Shown in pieces: positions 1-8,424 of a stretch of DNA of 64,000 bases. The notes beneath the pieces are model-generated. The model made no database searches, was not told the DNA's origin, and was given only the letters and a program-made list of their open reading frames with translations. This DNA comes from Vibrio fortis (GTDB lineage Bacteria > Pseudomonadota > Gammaproteobacteria > Enterobacterales > Vibrionaceae): positions 2,852,001-2,916,000 of the forward strand of contig NZ_AP025487.1 of NCBI RefSeq assembly GCF_024347475.1. The letters are read 5' to 3'. The stretch's first letter is position 1; every line of letters starts with the position of its first letter. A program made the position numbers and the translations under genes.

Positions 1-467
1 TGCCGCGACAGTGTTAACTCCGATGGTTCAAACAACTGCTCATCGAAAGAGACTAAGACCCGCTCCTCTACTATTTTTGAGACAGAATCTGGAAGATAAA
101 CAACCACTTTATCTGTCAGCCAAGGAATACCATGAGTAAAGGTTCCAATGGTCAAAGCCAGTATTGCGATACAGCAAATTAAGATCGCTGAGACATTCTT
201 TTCAAGCTTGCCCATCCAGTCATGTTGGCCATGCTGTTTAAGAAATGCCGTGAGTTCATCACATGGTTGTGCCACAAACAACCAGCCGTCAGGAAATGTA
301 AATTTACTTGGTGTCGAACCAACACCGACATTGATTTTCACATCAGCAATGTTAGCTGAACTACGCTGATCGCTGGCATTAATAACCAACATCCCATCGA
401 GCGAAATATCGAGAGTGGCCTCACAGCGTTTTGAGCTGCGAGGCGGATGAGCGACACCGTTCAACAT
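1..467 (-). CDS. M48-family metallopeptidase, N-terminal part only (runs off the window)
   Basis: Reading the minus strand from an ATG at 467-465 gives about 155 uninterrupted codons to the window edge. The ATG shares its A with the yjgN stop codon (TAATG), so the two genes are translationally coupled. The visible part has a soluble N-terminal region of about 90 residues and one hydrophobic helix at about residues 92-112, followed by a soluble segment. This is the layout of the N-terminus of the M48 metallopeptidases that follow yjgN in Vibrio. The HExxH zinc site that would prove it lies outside the window, so the call rests on context and N-terminal layout. The protein is probably an inner-membrane protease. 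Confidence 0.55.
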   Translation of the reverse strand, partial: MLNGVAHPPRSSKRCEATLDISLDGMLVINASDQRSSANIADVKINVGVGSTPSKFTFPDGWLFVAQPCDELTAFLKQHGQHDWMGKLEKNVSAILICCIAILALTIGTFTHGIPWLTDKVVVYLPDSVSKIVEERVLVSFDEQLFEPSELTLSR

Positions 468-1639
468 TAACCAATACCAAGGTCGACATCAAAGGCTTGC
501 ACAACCTCATCTGAAACGGCTGACTTAACGTTAGAGTCTTGATCGCTTGCAACCAACGAGTCTAAATCACCGTAAACAAAGGTATTCTCAGCGAGGTAAT
601 GTGTTGTTCGAACCATAACCCAAGGTCGAGCTAAACCAATGGTTACCACCTGAAGTAAGAAGTTCGTGACCACTAAACTGACATAACCTTTAACCGTTAG
701 CGTTGAGGAGAAGCTAAATTGCGACGCTTCCTCAGCATCCTTACCTTCAAGAACCAACTGCGAGAATGTATAGTTACGCACTTTTACTTTAAGGTAAGCG
801 CCAATTGCGAGACCGATAGCAATAAAGGCTAAGTAGTATCCGATCATAAAGGTCACTAGATCGCTGTGTCCCATGAGATCAACAAAAGACTCAGGGTTAC
901 TAACTAGGTTCACTCCCACAATTGCAACAAAGCTCACCACGACAAGAGCCATTAATACCATCCAAATCAGTGTCGCAATCAAATAGGTTTTAAAATAGAA
1001 CGCGTTGGTGTAATCAGCTTTAAACTGGCGCTCTCCGTAACGATATCCATTAGCGAAATAGTTTGCGATACCCACTAGTGACCAAGCCTGTAGATAAACA
1101 TAGGCCGGCAGTAACACCAACATCGCAACAACTCCCGCAATCACATTGAGCTGCATTGCAAACACAACCGCACCCATCGCAGCGACGAAGCCTAAGGTTG
1201 CAAGCGTACCACGCCCTAAAATCGCCCAATACGCTCCCGCGATCGTGCCATGAAACGAGAAATGCACATTGCGGAAACTGGTCATCGCAGAATCAAAGCG
1301 CGCATTGCTGCGTGACAATAGAGGTAATAGCAGTACAAATGCCACGATTAAGCCTAAAGATAGCAGAGGTGAGATTTGTTCAGACACAGACCAAATCACC
1401 ACACAAACGACTGCGATAATTCGCCCCTTTAAGATCTGCATAGGTGTTCCGTGATACTCAAAGCTATCGCCTGCAATTGACGTGTGACCATAGAAATAGC
1501 GCTTATTGCGCACTTTCGCCCACGCTGAATAAATCCCAAGCGTAATTACCGATAGCAGGATATTCACAATCCATATGCCAAAGTACTCTTTGCCTTTCCC
1601 ACTAAAGTGAACTTTAGTCTCCAACCCTTTGGTTTCCAT
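467..1639 (-). CDS. yjgN: YjgN family (DUF898) multi-pass inner-membrane protein
   Basis: 390 aa with roughly nine hydrophobic segments. The N-terminal part (about residues 10-60, with FSGKGKEYFGIWIVN and GIYSAWAKVRNKRYFYG) is echoed near the C-terminus (TVKGYVSLVVTNFLLQ, GLARPWVMVRTTHY), so the protein looks internally duplicated, as in DUF898. Function is unknown in the family. The gene overlaps the next one by one base at TAATG, which suggests the membrane protein and the M48 peptidase act together. The start at 1639 is the first ATG before the family motif. E. coli yjgN sits in the same 95-96 min neighbourhood as rraB and argI. Confidence 0.85.
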   Translation of the reverse strand: METKGLETKVHFSGKGKEYFGIWIVNILLSVITLGIYSAWAKVRNKRYFYGHTSIAGDSFEYHGTPMQILKGRIIAVVCVVIWSVSEQISPLLSLGLIVAFVLLLPLLSRSNARFDSAMTSFRNVHFSFHGTIAGAYWAILGRGTLATLGFVAAMGAVVFAMQLNVIAGVVAMLVLLPAYVYLQAWSLVGIANYFANGYRYGERQFKADYTNAFYFKTYLIATLIWMVLMALVVVSFVAIVGVNLVSNPESFVDLMGHSDLVTFMIGYYLAFIAIGLAIGAYLKVKVRNYTFSQLVLEGKDAEEASQFSFSSTLTVKGYVSLVVTNFLLQVVTIGLARPWVMVRTTHYLAENTFVYGDLDSLVASDQDSNVKSAVSDEVVQAFDVDLGIG

Positions 1640-1971
1640 TTTTTACTCCATCTGACGTTTATCATTAACCCATGTACATCTAAGTGCACATTGGGAGAAT
1701 GCACGCTATAGAAACACGCCGTGCTAATCAATCAGCTAGGTTGATAAATCAAAGGAAGTTATCATAATTTTTATAAATAATTACAATCAGTTAGATGATT
1801 TTAATTGATGCGTTTATCAGTATTTCTATCGTGACTTTTTTGCGGAGTCTTCCCTGTTTGTTTCTTTGATAGCTTTTACCTATCAAAACAATATTAACTT
1901 CCCATTAGATTTAATGATAATTATTCTCAATAATAAACCTATCGAAACACATCAACGATTGAGTAATTATC
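1640..1971. other. Divergent intergenic region yjgN / DUF2061 gene
   Basis: This 332-bp AT-rich gap carries the promoters of two divergent genes. The one clear site is the Fur-box-like sequence at 1910-1928. No small ORF with a convincing ribosome binding site was seen. Confidence 0.5.
1910..1928. promoter_or_regulatory. Fur-box-like operator
   Basis: The 19 bp here match the classic Fur consensus GATAATGATAATCATTATC at 15 of 19 positions, including an uninterrupted TAATGATAAT. The site lies 43-61 bp upstream of the DUF2061 start, where a repressor would cover the promoter. Iron regulation of the downstream gene is inferred. Confidence 0.55.
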
Positions 1972-2376
1972 ATGAAAAAGACACTAACCTTTGCAGCACT
2001 TCATTTTACTATCGCGTTTAGTGTCGCTTACATTCTGACTGGCGACATTCTAATTGGTAGTTTAATTGCCATGATTGAACCTTCAGTAAATACCGTCGCT
2101 TTCTATTTTCATGAAAAGGCGTGGGCTCAGGTCCCTGCGCTAAAAGCTCGTCAATGGATGACTAAATTGAAGACCGCCAGCTTCGCTACCATTCACTTCA
2201 GCGTCGCATTTACCGTGGTTTACTTATTAACAGGTGATGCCTTTGTGGGCGGCGTAATGGCCATGTTAGAACCAACATTGAACACAGTCGCTTACTACTT
2301 CCATGAGAAAATTTGGCTGAAACAAACAAGTAGCCAGACAAGACAACCTCAGTTTTGTTTGCATCAACACGCTTAG
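1972..2376 (+). CDS. Tandem DUF2061 small membrane protein
   Basis: 134 aa made of two copies of a DUF2061 unit. Copy 1 (about residues 4-50) has [18 protein letters not shown] then [18 protein letters not shown]. Copy 2 (about 68-117) has [18 protein letters not shown] then [18 protein letters not shown]. Each copy has two short hydrophobic helices. Most DUF2061 proteins contain a single copy of about 70 aa, so this is a duplicated form. Function is unknown. The upstream Fur-like box suggests expression under iron limitation, and a terminator follows at 2388-2414. Confidence 0.8.
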   Translation: MKKTLTFAALHFTIAFSVAYILTGDILIGSLIAMIEPSVNTVAFYFHEKAWAQVPALKARQWMTKLKTASFATIHFSVAFTVVYLLTGDAFVGGVMAMLEPTLNTVAYYFHEKIWLKQTSSQTRQPQFCLHQHA

Positions 2377-2387
2377 TCGCAATATAT

Positions 2388-2414
2388 TGGGTCACTTATC
2401 AGTGGCCCATTTTT
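2388..2414 (+). terminator. Rho-independent terminator after the DUF2061 gene
   Basis: An 8-bp stem (TGGGTCAC / GTGGCCCA, one G-U pair) with a 6-nt loop is followed by TTTTTAT. It overlaps the longest in-frame start of the next gene and argues against that upstream start. Confidence 0.7.
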
Positions 2415-2425
2415 ATAGGCAAAGT

Positions 2426-2920
2426 ATGGAAATTATTGCTGGCTTTAACCTCAGACCAATTCAACCACAAGACAACCCAAGCATTGCTGAGGTGATTCGC
2501 CAAGTCTCCGCAGAACACGGCCTCACCGAAGACAAAGGTTATGGGGTTGCTGATCCAACTTTGGATGATATGTACTCTGTCTATTCTCAAGATAATGCGA
2601 TGTATTGGGTAATTGAGTATCAAGGAAAGGTGGTTGGTGGTGGCGGTTTTGCTCCGTTAGCCGGAAAGCCGGAGGTGTGTGAGCTACAAAAGATGTATTT
2701 CTTAGAGCAGACGCGCGGTCACGGGTTGGCCAAACGTATTGTAGCCCTAAGTCTTAAGCTCGCTAAGCAACAGGGCTATAAGCAGATGTACTTAGAAACG
2801 ACTGAGTGTTTAGGTGCTGCAATCAAGCTCTATGAGTCTTTAGGTTTTGAACACCTAGACAGTGCTTGGGGAGAGACAGGCCACGACGCATGCGAAGTGG
2901 TCATGGCCAAAGCGCTTTAA
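2426..2920 (+). CDS. GNAT-family N-acetyltransferase
   Basis: 164 aa from the ATG at 2426. A longer in-frame start at 2387 is unlikely because it would lie inside the preceding terminator hairpin. The GNAT fold is visible: [19 protein letters not shown] at the start, the core strand [10 protein letters not shown], the acetyl-CoA loop [20 protein letters not shown] (about residues 98-117, Q/RxxGxG/A type), and a C-terminal [11 protein letters not shown]. The substrate cannot be told from the sequence. It is convergent with the next minus-strand gene. Confidence 0.85.
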   Translation: MEIIAGFNLRPIQPQDNPSIAEVIRQVSAEHGLTEDKGYGVADPTLDDMYSVYSQDNAMYWVIEYQGKVVGGGGFAPLAGKPEVCELQKMYFLEQTRGHGLAKRIVALSLKLAKQQGYKQMYLETTECLGAAIKLYESLGFEHLDSAWGETGHDACEVVMAKAL

Positions 2921-2954
2921 TATAGTGGAATAATAGCGATATTCTCTAATGATA

Positions 2955-3749
2955 TTAGCGCAGAAAGTTGCTCACACATGAAGCCGGGTTAAGGGCAACA
3001 AAAGAGCTCTCTTTCTGCCCATCAAGCTCAATCTCTAATTCATATAAATGTTTAGGATTGGGCTTGTTAATGTCAAATACCAGCGGAGCTTCAACCTGGA
3101 AAATCACGCCAGTATGCTCGGCGCGTACATCAATCGGCATCACGAGCGTCATCCCATTGAACTTAATTGATGCTGACACCAGTCCCGATTTGAGTGTCTG
3201 ATAAATCACATCGACTTTGAATTCACAACCACCACCGTGGTGCCAGATCTGCTCAGTCACTACCTGCTCTAGCTTTATATGGCGAACAAACTGTAAGTAT
3301 GGTGCCTGCCAAACTCCCATACGTGAATCAGACTTGGCTACGGGTGTTGTCGGCGTTGCCTCTTCCATATCTTCTTCAAGTAGCAGCCCCTCTTCTTCCT
3401 CAAGGAACAAGATCTCAAAACGATTACGACCCGCTTGCATGTAAGGACGGATATCTTTGCGGTACTCTTCTTGGCTACCATCGCAATCGAAGACGGCTAC
3501 ACCATTAAGTCGAACCTCGGCAAAATAGTCGACGCCCGCCATAACCAGCTCTACGAAAGGGCACGCTAACATTGCATCATCGACTTCAATGTCGTGCATC
3601 AAATGCCACTCTTGAGCTGCAATCTCTTCTTCACTTAGCGAGTCTGGGAGTTTTGCGCTCAGCGGTGCAGGAAACGTAATATCATCTTGGGGTATAGAGA
3701 GGTCAGTTAATGGCGATATTTGCCAAAGACCATCAAGTTGCAGCCGCAT
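2955..3749 (-). CDS. Glycoside hydrolase family 2-type sugar-binding domain protein, no catalytic domain
   Basis: 264 aa. The N-terminal half resembles the galactose-binding-like beta-sandwich that opens GH2 beta-mannosidases and beta-galactosidases: MRLQLDGLWQISPL, then VELVMAGVDYFAEVRLNGV and RKDIRPYMQAGRNRFEILF. The protein then passes an acidic stretch (EEEEGLLLEEDMEE) and ends with a second beta-rich part. It is far shorter than a GH2 enzyme and the TIM-barrel catalytic domain is absent, so it probably binds rather than cleaves. It has no signal peptide and appears cytoplasmic. It lies downstream of rraB on the same strand, separated by the rraB terminator. Confidence 0.6.
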   Translation of the reverse strand: MRLQLDGLWQISPLTDLSIPQDDITFPAPLSAKLPDSLSEEEIAAQEWHLMHDIEVDDAMLACPFVELVMAGVDYFAEVRLNGVAVFDCDGSQEEYRKDIRPYMQAGRNRFEILFLEEEEGLLLEEDMEEATPTTPVAKSDSRMGVWQAPYLQFVRHIKLEQVVTEQIWHHGGGCEFKVDVIYQTLKSGLVSASIKFNGMTLVMPIDVRAEHTGVIFQVEAPLVFDINKPNPKHLYELEIELDGQKESSFVALNPASCVSNFLR

Positions 3750-3827
3750 ATCATTCCTTGAGCTAGATCAATTTTGACCGCATTATAATGAATACACGCA
3801 CATAAAGACATTGGTTTTTATATGGGC

Positions 3828-3857
3828 AAAAAAATACCAGCAACAATGTGCTGGTAT
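3828..3857 (-). terminator. Terminator of rraB
   Basis: On the minus strand a 9-bp perfect stem (ATACCAGCA / TGCTGGTAT, 6-nt loop) is followed by seven U. It lies 20 bp past the rraB stop codon. Confidence 0.85.
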
Positions 3858-3877
3858 CTTTCAATTCAGTAGCGAAG

Positions 3878-4291
3878 TTACTCTTCGTCTTCATCATCTT
3901 GTGGGTAGATAGCATCTTCACCTTCGTAGTAAGTGCCCCAACCGTCATAGATGATGTCAAATTTCTCAGCCAGATTAACCAGCTTCTCAACTTGCTCGTC
4001 AATCGCTTCTGCATTAAGAGCCGACTGCATAGTCGCATCACAGCAAAGCAGCTTGTTGCCGTCTTCGTCTTCTGTCTCTTCTGCTTCTAATACTTCAAAG
4101 CCCATCTTGAATGCTTCAACAACCGCTTTCTCAAGTACATCGAAATCTTCAGCAAATAGGTGGTGCTCAATTTCGTAAAGTGCATCAGGATCGCTACCGT
4201 CTTCGATCAATGCTGCAATGATATCGCGAGTCTCTTCCTTTTGAATCTCAATTAATTCTTCTACTGATAGATATTCATCTTCGTGAGACAT
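3878..4291 (-). CDS. rraB: Ribonuclease E inhibitor RraB
   Basis: 137 aa, very acidic, matching E. coli RraB (YjgD) in length and sequence. It opens with [20 protein letters not shown], has [19 protein letters not shown] in the middle, and [17 protein letters not shown] near the end, followed by an acidic tail. RraB binds the C-terminal half of RNase E, inhibits the RNA degradosome and so changes the stability of a subset of mRNAs. It acts in the cytoplasm. It is transcribed alone: a terminator follows and a 575-bp divergent intergenic region separates it from arcA. Confidence 0.93.
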   Translation of the reverse strand: MSHEDEYLSVEELIEIQKEETRDIIAALIEDGSDPDALYEIEHHLFAEDFDVLEKAVVEAFKMGFEVLEAEETEDEDGNKLLCCDATMQSALNAEAIDEQVEKLVNLAEKFDIIYDGWGTYYEGEDAIYPQDDEDEE

Positions 4292-4617
4292 GTTTCTGCT
4301 CCAGAGTGTTGACTATGAAAGGATCAAATTTGATTGCCACGAAATATGGCATGGATCGCGCAGAAAAGCCACCTAGATCATCGGGCAACAGCAAACTTTA
4401 TCCCTTCGTAAAGCCACTCAAACAGAGCCAAAAGTAAAATCACAATCACAGAAACAAATATTCAACATATTATTAACCAAAAGCACTTTTAGCATTTCAT
4501 TTCAACGACTGTTCTGGTTGTGTTTGATTGGAAATGCCTGATTAATCACTGTGAATGCATACATACAATTTGTGTGACTTGCATAAGATCTCGCTCTATT
4601 CAATTAAAGTGCATATT

Positions 4618-4635
4618 AGTGAATAAAAAATCACT
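4618..4635. promoter_or_regulatory. ArgR box-like site upstream of arcA
   Basis: The 18 bp agree with the ARG-box consensus TNTGAATWWWWATTCANW at all but two defined positions (TGAAT, then an A-tract, then TCA). It lies about 230 bp upstream of the arcA start. Regulation by the arginine repressor is inferred. Confidence 0.5.
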
Positions 4636-4760
4636 TTACCGCTGTTTTTAATTTCTATTTCCCAGATGAATAGCAGCATAGAAACGCAGAAATCGATGAT
4701 TTGGTTCCAACCCATCAAAATAGTCAGAAAATAACAAATATGGCCTAATGGCGAAATTTT

Positions 4761-4778
4761 TATCCAAATTTATTCAAA
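4761..4778. promoter_or_regulatory. Second ArgR box-like site, proximal to arcA
   Basis: The right half (AAATTTATTCAAA) matches the ARG-box consensus closely and the left half is degenerate, with three mismatches at its defined bases. It lies about 33 bp upstream of a CATAAT candidate -10 (4811-4816), a position suited to affecting RNA polymerase. Confidence 0.45.
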
Positions 4779-4866
4779 TAACCTGTTTTTTCTATCTTTA
4801 GCTAGGCTTGCATAATGCGATCAAGCTTGTCATAAATAGACGCTGGATTAAAAGTAAGGATGCAAA

Positions 4867-6087
4867 ATGAGTAAGCTGTACGTTGGCTCCGAAGTCGGTC
4901 AATTAAGACGAGTTCTATTAAATCGACCAGAAAGAGCACTCACCCACCTCACCCCTTCAAACTGTCACGAACTTCTTTTTGATGATGTGCTAGCAGTAGA
5001 AGCAGCGGGTGAAGAGCACGATGCCTTCGCATCAACACTTCGCAACCAAGGCGTTGAAGTGCTATTGCTACACGACCTATTGGTCGAAACATTAGATGTT
5101 TCTGAAGCTCGTGAGTGGCTACTCAATACCCAAATTTCAGATTTTCGCTACGGCCCAACCTTTGCGCGCGATCTAAGAAACTACTTAGCGCAAATGGATA
5201 ACGAACACCTCGCAACAATTTTGCTTGGCGGTTTGGCTTATTCAGAGCTACCTATCGCTTCATCGTCAATGCTGCCAAAGATGCACCGTCCATTGGACTT
5301 TGTGATTGAGCCGTTACCAAACCACCTATTTACCCGTGACACCTCTTGCTGGGTATATGGTGGGGTGTCGCTCAACCCAATGATGAAGCCTGCACGTCAG
5401 CGTGAAACTAACCACCTACGCGCTATCTACCGCTGGCACCCGGTATTTGCGGGGCAAGATTTCATTAAATACTTTGGCGATGAAGACCTACACTACGACA
5501 ACGCTAATATTGAAGGCGGTGACGTATTGGTTATTGGTAAAGGCGCGGTTCTTATCGGTATCTCTGAACGAACCAAGCCACAGGGTGTAGAGAACCTTGC
5601 CGCTAGCCTATTCAAATCAGGCCAAGCAAAAGAGGTTATCGCTATCGACCTGCCTAAGCACCGTTCATGTATGCACTTAGATACGGTGATGACACACATG
5701 GATATTGATACCTTCTCTGTATACCCAGAGATCGTACGCAAGGATCTTGATACATGGCGTCTAACACCGAAAGAGAACGGTGAGATGCGTGTTGAGAAAG
5801 CGGATAACTACTTGTCAGCGATCGAAGGTGCACTAGGCCTAGATCAGCTTAAGATCATCACAACTGGTGGTGACAACTACGAAGCAGAGCGTGAACAGTG
5901 GAACGACGCAAACAATGTCCTTACTGTAAAACCAGGCACAGTGATTGGCTACGAGCGTAATGTCTACACCAATGAGAAGTACGACAAGGCAGGCATCGAG
6001 GTTCTCACCATTCCAGGTAATGAATTAGGCCGTGGACGTGGTGGTGCTCGTTGTATGAGTTGTCCAATCGAGCGTGACGGCATCTAA
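4867..6087 (+). CDS. arcA: Arginine deiminase
   Basis: 406 aa. It converts arginine to citrulline and ammonia, the first step of the arginine deiminase pathway, in the cytoplasm. Family motifs are all visible: [20 protein letters not shown] at the N-terminus, [33 protein letters not shown] with the catalytic His and Asp, and [13 protein letters not shown] at the C-terminus, whose first Cys (residue 396) is the nucleophile. The ATG at 4867 has AAGGA 8 nt upstream. The next gene is ornithine carbamoyltransferase, the second step of the pathway. A carbamate kinase gene (arcC) is not adjacent. A terminator separates the two genes. Confidence 0.95.
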   Translation: MSKLYVGSEVGQLRRVLLNRPERALTHLTPSNCHELLFDDVLAVEAAGEEHDAFASTLRNQGVEVLLLHDLLVETLDVSEAREWLLNTQISDFRYGPTFARDLRNYLAQMDNEHLATILLGGLAYSELPIASSSMLPKMHRPLDFVIEPLPNHLFTRDTSCWVYGGVSLNPMMKPARQRETNHLRAIYRWHPVFAGQDFIKYFGDEDLHYDNANIEGGDVLVIGKGAVLIGISERTKPQGVENLAASLFKSGQAKEVIAIDLPKHRSCMHLDTVMTHMDIDTFSVYPEIVRKDLDTWRLTPKENGEMRVEKADNYLSAIEGALGLDQLKIITTGGDNYEAEREQWNDANNVLTVKPGTVIGYERNVYTNEKYDKAGIEVLTIPGNELGRGRGGARCMSCPIERDGI

Positions 6088-6112
6088 TTTCAACTTCCTC
6101 CCTTCCCTTCTC

Positions 6113-6143
6113 AAAGGTCGGCTCTAACATGCCGACCTTTTTT
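6113..6143 (+). terminator. Terminator between arcA and argF
   Basis: A 10-bp perfect stem (AAAGGTCGGC / GCCGACCTTT) with an 8-nt loop runs into a T tract. arcA and argF therefore have separate main transcripts. Confidence 0.85.
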
Positions 6144-6152
6144 ATCAAATTA

Positions 6153-6170
6153 ACAAAATAAATATTCACA
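6153..6170. promoter_or_regulatory. ArgR box-like site upstream of argF
   Basis: AAT, A/T spacer, ATTCA: it matches TNTGAATWWWWATTCANW except at three left-half bases. It lies 63-80 bp before the argF start, in the short gap after the arcA terminator where the argF promoter must be. Confidence 0.45.
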
Positions 6171-6232
6171 AATATAGCATTTTTATGTTTAACTAAAGCC
6201 TTCATTGATTCTATTTGCTCAAGGAGCGAGAT

Positions 6233-7234
6233 ATGGCTTTTAATCTTCGCAATCGTAACTTTCTAAAATTGCTCGACTTTACTCCAAAAGAGATTCAATT
6301 CTTACTGGATCTGTCAGCAGATCTAAAGAAAGCTAAGTATGCAGGTACTGAACAGAAAAAACTGGTCGGTAAAAATATCGCACTGATCTTTGAAAAAGCC
6401 TCTACTCGTACTCGATGTGCCTTTGAAGTTGCCGCGTTTGATCAAGGTGCTCAAGTCTCTTACATCGGGCCATCTGGCTCACAGATCGGTCAAAAAGAAT
6501 CAATGAAAGACACCGCTCGCGTACTGGGTCGTATGTACGACGGCATTGAGTATCGTGGTTTTGGTCAGAGCATTGTTGAAGACTTAGGAGCCTATGCAGG
6601 TGTTCCTGTCTGGAATGGCCTTACCGATGAGTTCCATCCAACTCAGATCTTAGCCGATTTCCTGACCATGCTAGAACATGGCCGTGGCAAACAACTGCAC
6701 CAACTCAGCTTTGCCTATCTAGGTGATGCGCGTAACAACATGGGTAACTCGCTGTTAGTTGGCGCGGCAAAAATGGGCATGGACATTCGCCTCGTGGCTC
6801 CGAAAGCGTTCTGGCCTGAAGAGCAGTTGGTTGAAGAGTGCCAAACCATCGCACAAGCAACAGGCGCGATAATTACGTTAACGGAAGACGTAGCTGAAGG
6901 CGTGAAAGGCTGTGACTATTTATACACGGATGTTTGGGTCTCTATGGGTGAATCCCCTGAAGCTTGGGATGAACGTGTCGCAGTAATGAAGCCGTATCAA
7001 GTGAATATGGATGTGATCAAGCTTACTGGAAACCCACAAGTGAAGTTCATGCACTGCTTACCTGCGTTCCACAACAATGAAACCGTAATTGGCCAGCAAG
7101 TTGCTGACAAGTATGGCATGAATGGATTGGAAGTGACCGATGAAGTCTTTGAGTCCGATTACTCAATTGTCTTCGATGAAGCAGAGAACCGTATGCACAC
7201 CATCAAAGCAGTCATGGTTGCAACACTCGGATAG
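6233..7234 (+). CDS. argF: Ornithine carbamoyltransferase
   Basis: 333 aa. It joins carbamoyl phosphate and ornithine to make citrulline (arginine synthesis), or runs backwards in the deiminase pathway to give carbamoyl phosphate. Motifs: [13 protein letters not shown] (carbamoyl phosphate loop, about residues 53-65), [17 protein letters not shown] and [12 protein letters not shown] with the catalytic Cys. The ATG at 6233 is chosen over an in-frame start 18 bp upstream because AAGGAG sits 8 nt before it and the protein then begins [10 protein letters not shown] as in homologues. Location behind arcA and before pyrB makes both an anabolic and a catabolic role possible. Confidence 0.93.
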   Translation: MAFNLRNRNFLKLLDFTPKEIQFLLDLSADLKKAKYAGTEQKKLVGKNIALIFEKASTRTRCAFEVAAFDQGAQVSYIGPSGSQIGQKESMKDTARVLGRMYDGIEYRGFGQSIVEDLGAYAGVPVWNGLTDEFHPTQILADFLTMLEHGRGKQLHQLSFAYLGDARNNMGNSLLVGAAKMGMDIRLVAPKAFWPEEQLVEECQTIAQATGAIITLTEDVAEGVKGCDYLYTDVWVSMGESPEAWDERVAVMKPYQVNMDVIKLTGNPQVKFMHCLPAFHNNETVIGQQVADKYGMNGLEVTDEVFESDYSIVFDEAENRMHTIKAVMVATLG

Positions 7235-7273
7235 GCCATCAATGTCATAACAATAAAAGGTTGATGTAATCGC

Positions 7274-7314
7274 TTGCGCTCACAAATTGAAAGCGTATAA
7301 TTCTCGGCAATTTG
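7274..7314 (+). promoter_or_regulatory. pyrBI promoter with conserved AATTTG start region
   Basis: A perfect -10 TATAAT (7296-7301) is followed 7 nt later by AATTTG (7309-7314). In E. coli pyrBI the transcript starts in the same AATTTG at the same spacing, and UTP-dependent slippage at the T run aborts transcription when UTP is high. The -35 (TTGCGC, 7274-7279, 16-bp spacer) is weak. The resemblance is visible; the mechanism is inferred from E. coli. Confidence 0.65.
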
Positions 7315-7330
7315 TCTGAGAGTAGTGAAA

Positions 7331-7423
7331 ATGACACCTATCAATATTATGACATCGTTGAATATTGCGCGTAAGCTGGCTAGCTTACAAGGTCGTCTAT
7401 TCTGCTCAGAAACCTCTTTTTAA
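7331..7423 (+). CDS. pyrL: pyrBI operon leader peptide
   Basis: A 30-codon ORF starting at ATG 7331 ([16 protein letters not shown] at the start, LFCSETSF at the end) whose TAA stop sits at the base of the attenuator stem. In the E. coli pyrBI leader a ribosome that keeps pace with polymerase blocks formation of the terminator when UTP is low. The stop-codon position just at the hairpin fits this exactly. The peptide sequence is unlike E. coli PyrL, which is expected because the act of translation matters, not the product. Confidence 0.7.
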   Translation: MTPINIMTSLNIARKLASLQGRLFCSETSF

Positions 7424-7449
7424 AGCCTCCCATTATGGGGGGCTTTTTT
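7422..7449 (+). terminator. pyrBI attenuator
   Basis: An 8-bp GC-rich stem (AGCCTCCC / GGGGGGCT, one G-U pair) with a 5-nt loop is followed by six T. It lies between the leader peptide stop and the pyrB start, the standard place for UTP-sensitive attenuation of aspartate transcarbamoylase. Confidence 0.8.
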
Positions 7450-7481
7450 ATGGTCATTACATTATTGTGGGGAAGAAGATC

Positions 7482-8411
7482 ATGGCGAACTCGCTCTATA
7501 AAAAGCACATCATCTCAATTCCAGAGCTTTCTCGTGAAGAGCTAGAATTGATTGTTCAAACAGCTGGTCAGTTGAAAGCGGAACCGAATCCTGAGCTGAT
7601 TAAAAACAAAGTTGTCGCGAGTTGTTTCTTTGAGCCTTCAACACGTACTCGCCTCTCTTTCGAAACAGCCATTCAACGCATTGGCGGCGACGTGATTGGT
7701 TTTGATAGCGGCGGTAACACTTCTCTAGCGAAGAAAGGTGAAACCCTAGCGGACTCGGTACAAGTTATCTCTTCTTACGTCGATGCTTATGTTATGCGCC
7801 ACCCTCAAGAAGGTGCAGCACGTCTGGCTTCTGAGTTTTCTAACGGCGTGCCTGTGATTAACGCCGGTGACGGTGCTAACCAACACCCAACACAAACGCT
7901 ACTAGACCTGTTTTCTATCGCTGAAACACAAGGTCGTCTTGATAACCTTAACGTCGCGTTCGTGGGTGACTTAAAGTACGGCCGTACCGTTCACTCTCTG
8001 ACTCAAGCACTGGCCAAGTTCAATAACATTCGTTTCTACTTTATCGCGCCTGAAGCTTTAGCAATGCCAGATTACATCTGTGAAGAGCTAGACGAAGCGG
8101 GTATTGAATACCAACTTCTGACTGATATGGATGCGGTAATTCCAGAGCTGGATGTGCTGTATATGACGCGTGTACAAAAAGAGCGTTTTGATGAGTCAGA
8201 GTACGCACACATTAAGTCTGCTTACATCCTAACAGCTGCGCTACTAGAAGATGCAAGAGATAACCTTAAGGTTCTTCACCCGCTACCGCGCGTCGATGAA
8301 ATCACTATCGACGTCGATAAAACGCCACACGCTTACTACTTCCAGCAAGCTGAGAATGGTGTTTACGCACGTGAAGCACTGCTAGCCCTTGTTCTTAACG
8401 AAACGCTGTAA
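7482..8411 (+). CDS. pyrB: Aspartate carbamoyltransferase catalytic subunit
   Basis: 309 aa. It makes N-carbamoyl-aspartate from carbamoyl phosphate and aspartate, the committed step of pyrimidine synthesis. Motifs: [24 protein letters not shown] and HPLPRVDE. The start at 7482 ([10 protein letters not shown]) is preferred over the longest ORF from 7365, because the extra 39 codons would run through the attenuator hairpin; a purine-rich GGGGAAGAAG precedes 7482. pyrI follows after 13 bp, so the ATCase catalytic and regulatory chains are co-expressed. Confidence 0.95.
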   Translation: MANSLYKKHIISIPELSREELELIVQTAGQLKAEPNPELIKNKVVASCFFEPSTRTRLSFETAIQRIGGDVIGFDSGGNTSLAKKGETLADSVQVISSYVDAYVMRHPQEGAARLASEFSNGVPVINAGDGANQHPTQTLLDLFSIAETQGRLDNLNVAFVGDLKYGRTVHSLTQALAKFNNIRFYFIAPEALAMPDYICEELDEAGIEYQLLTDMDAVIPELDVLYMTRVQKERFDESEYAHIKSAYILTAALLEDARDNLKVLHPLPRVDEITIDVDKTPHAYYFQQAENGVYAREALLALVLNETL

Positions 8412-8424
8412 TAGGAGAGATATC

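Larger units (their letters stand above)
4292..4866. other. Long divergent intergenic region rraB / arcA
   Basis: 575 bp of AT-rich DNA without a supported ORF. It contains two ArgR-like boxes (4618-4635 and 4761-4778), a weaker one near 4550-4567, and a possible -10 (CATAAT, 4811-4816) for arcA. The length suggests several regulators act on arcA, which is commonly controlled by arginine and by anaerobiosis. I could not find a convincing FNR palindrome. Confidence 0.5.

Noticed and set aside
2387-2425. GNAT start at 2387
   Set aside because: Lies in the terminator hairpin of the preceding gene.
4520-4545. FNR-like half site TTGATTGGAAAT in the arcA upstream region
   Set aside because: Only one half of the TTGAT-N4-ATCAA palindrome is convincing.
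7365-7481. Longer pyrB start at 7365
   Set aside because: It would run through the leader peptide and attenuator; homologues begin at the 7482 Met.
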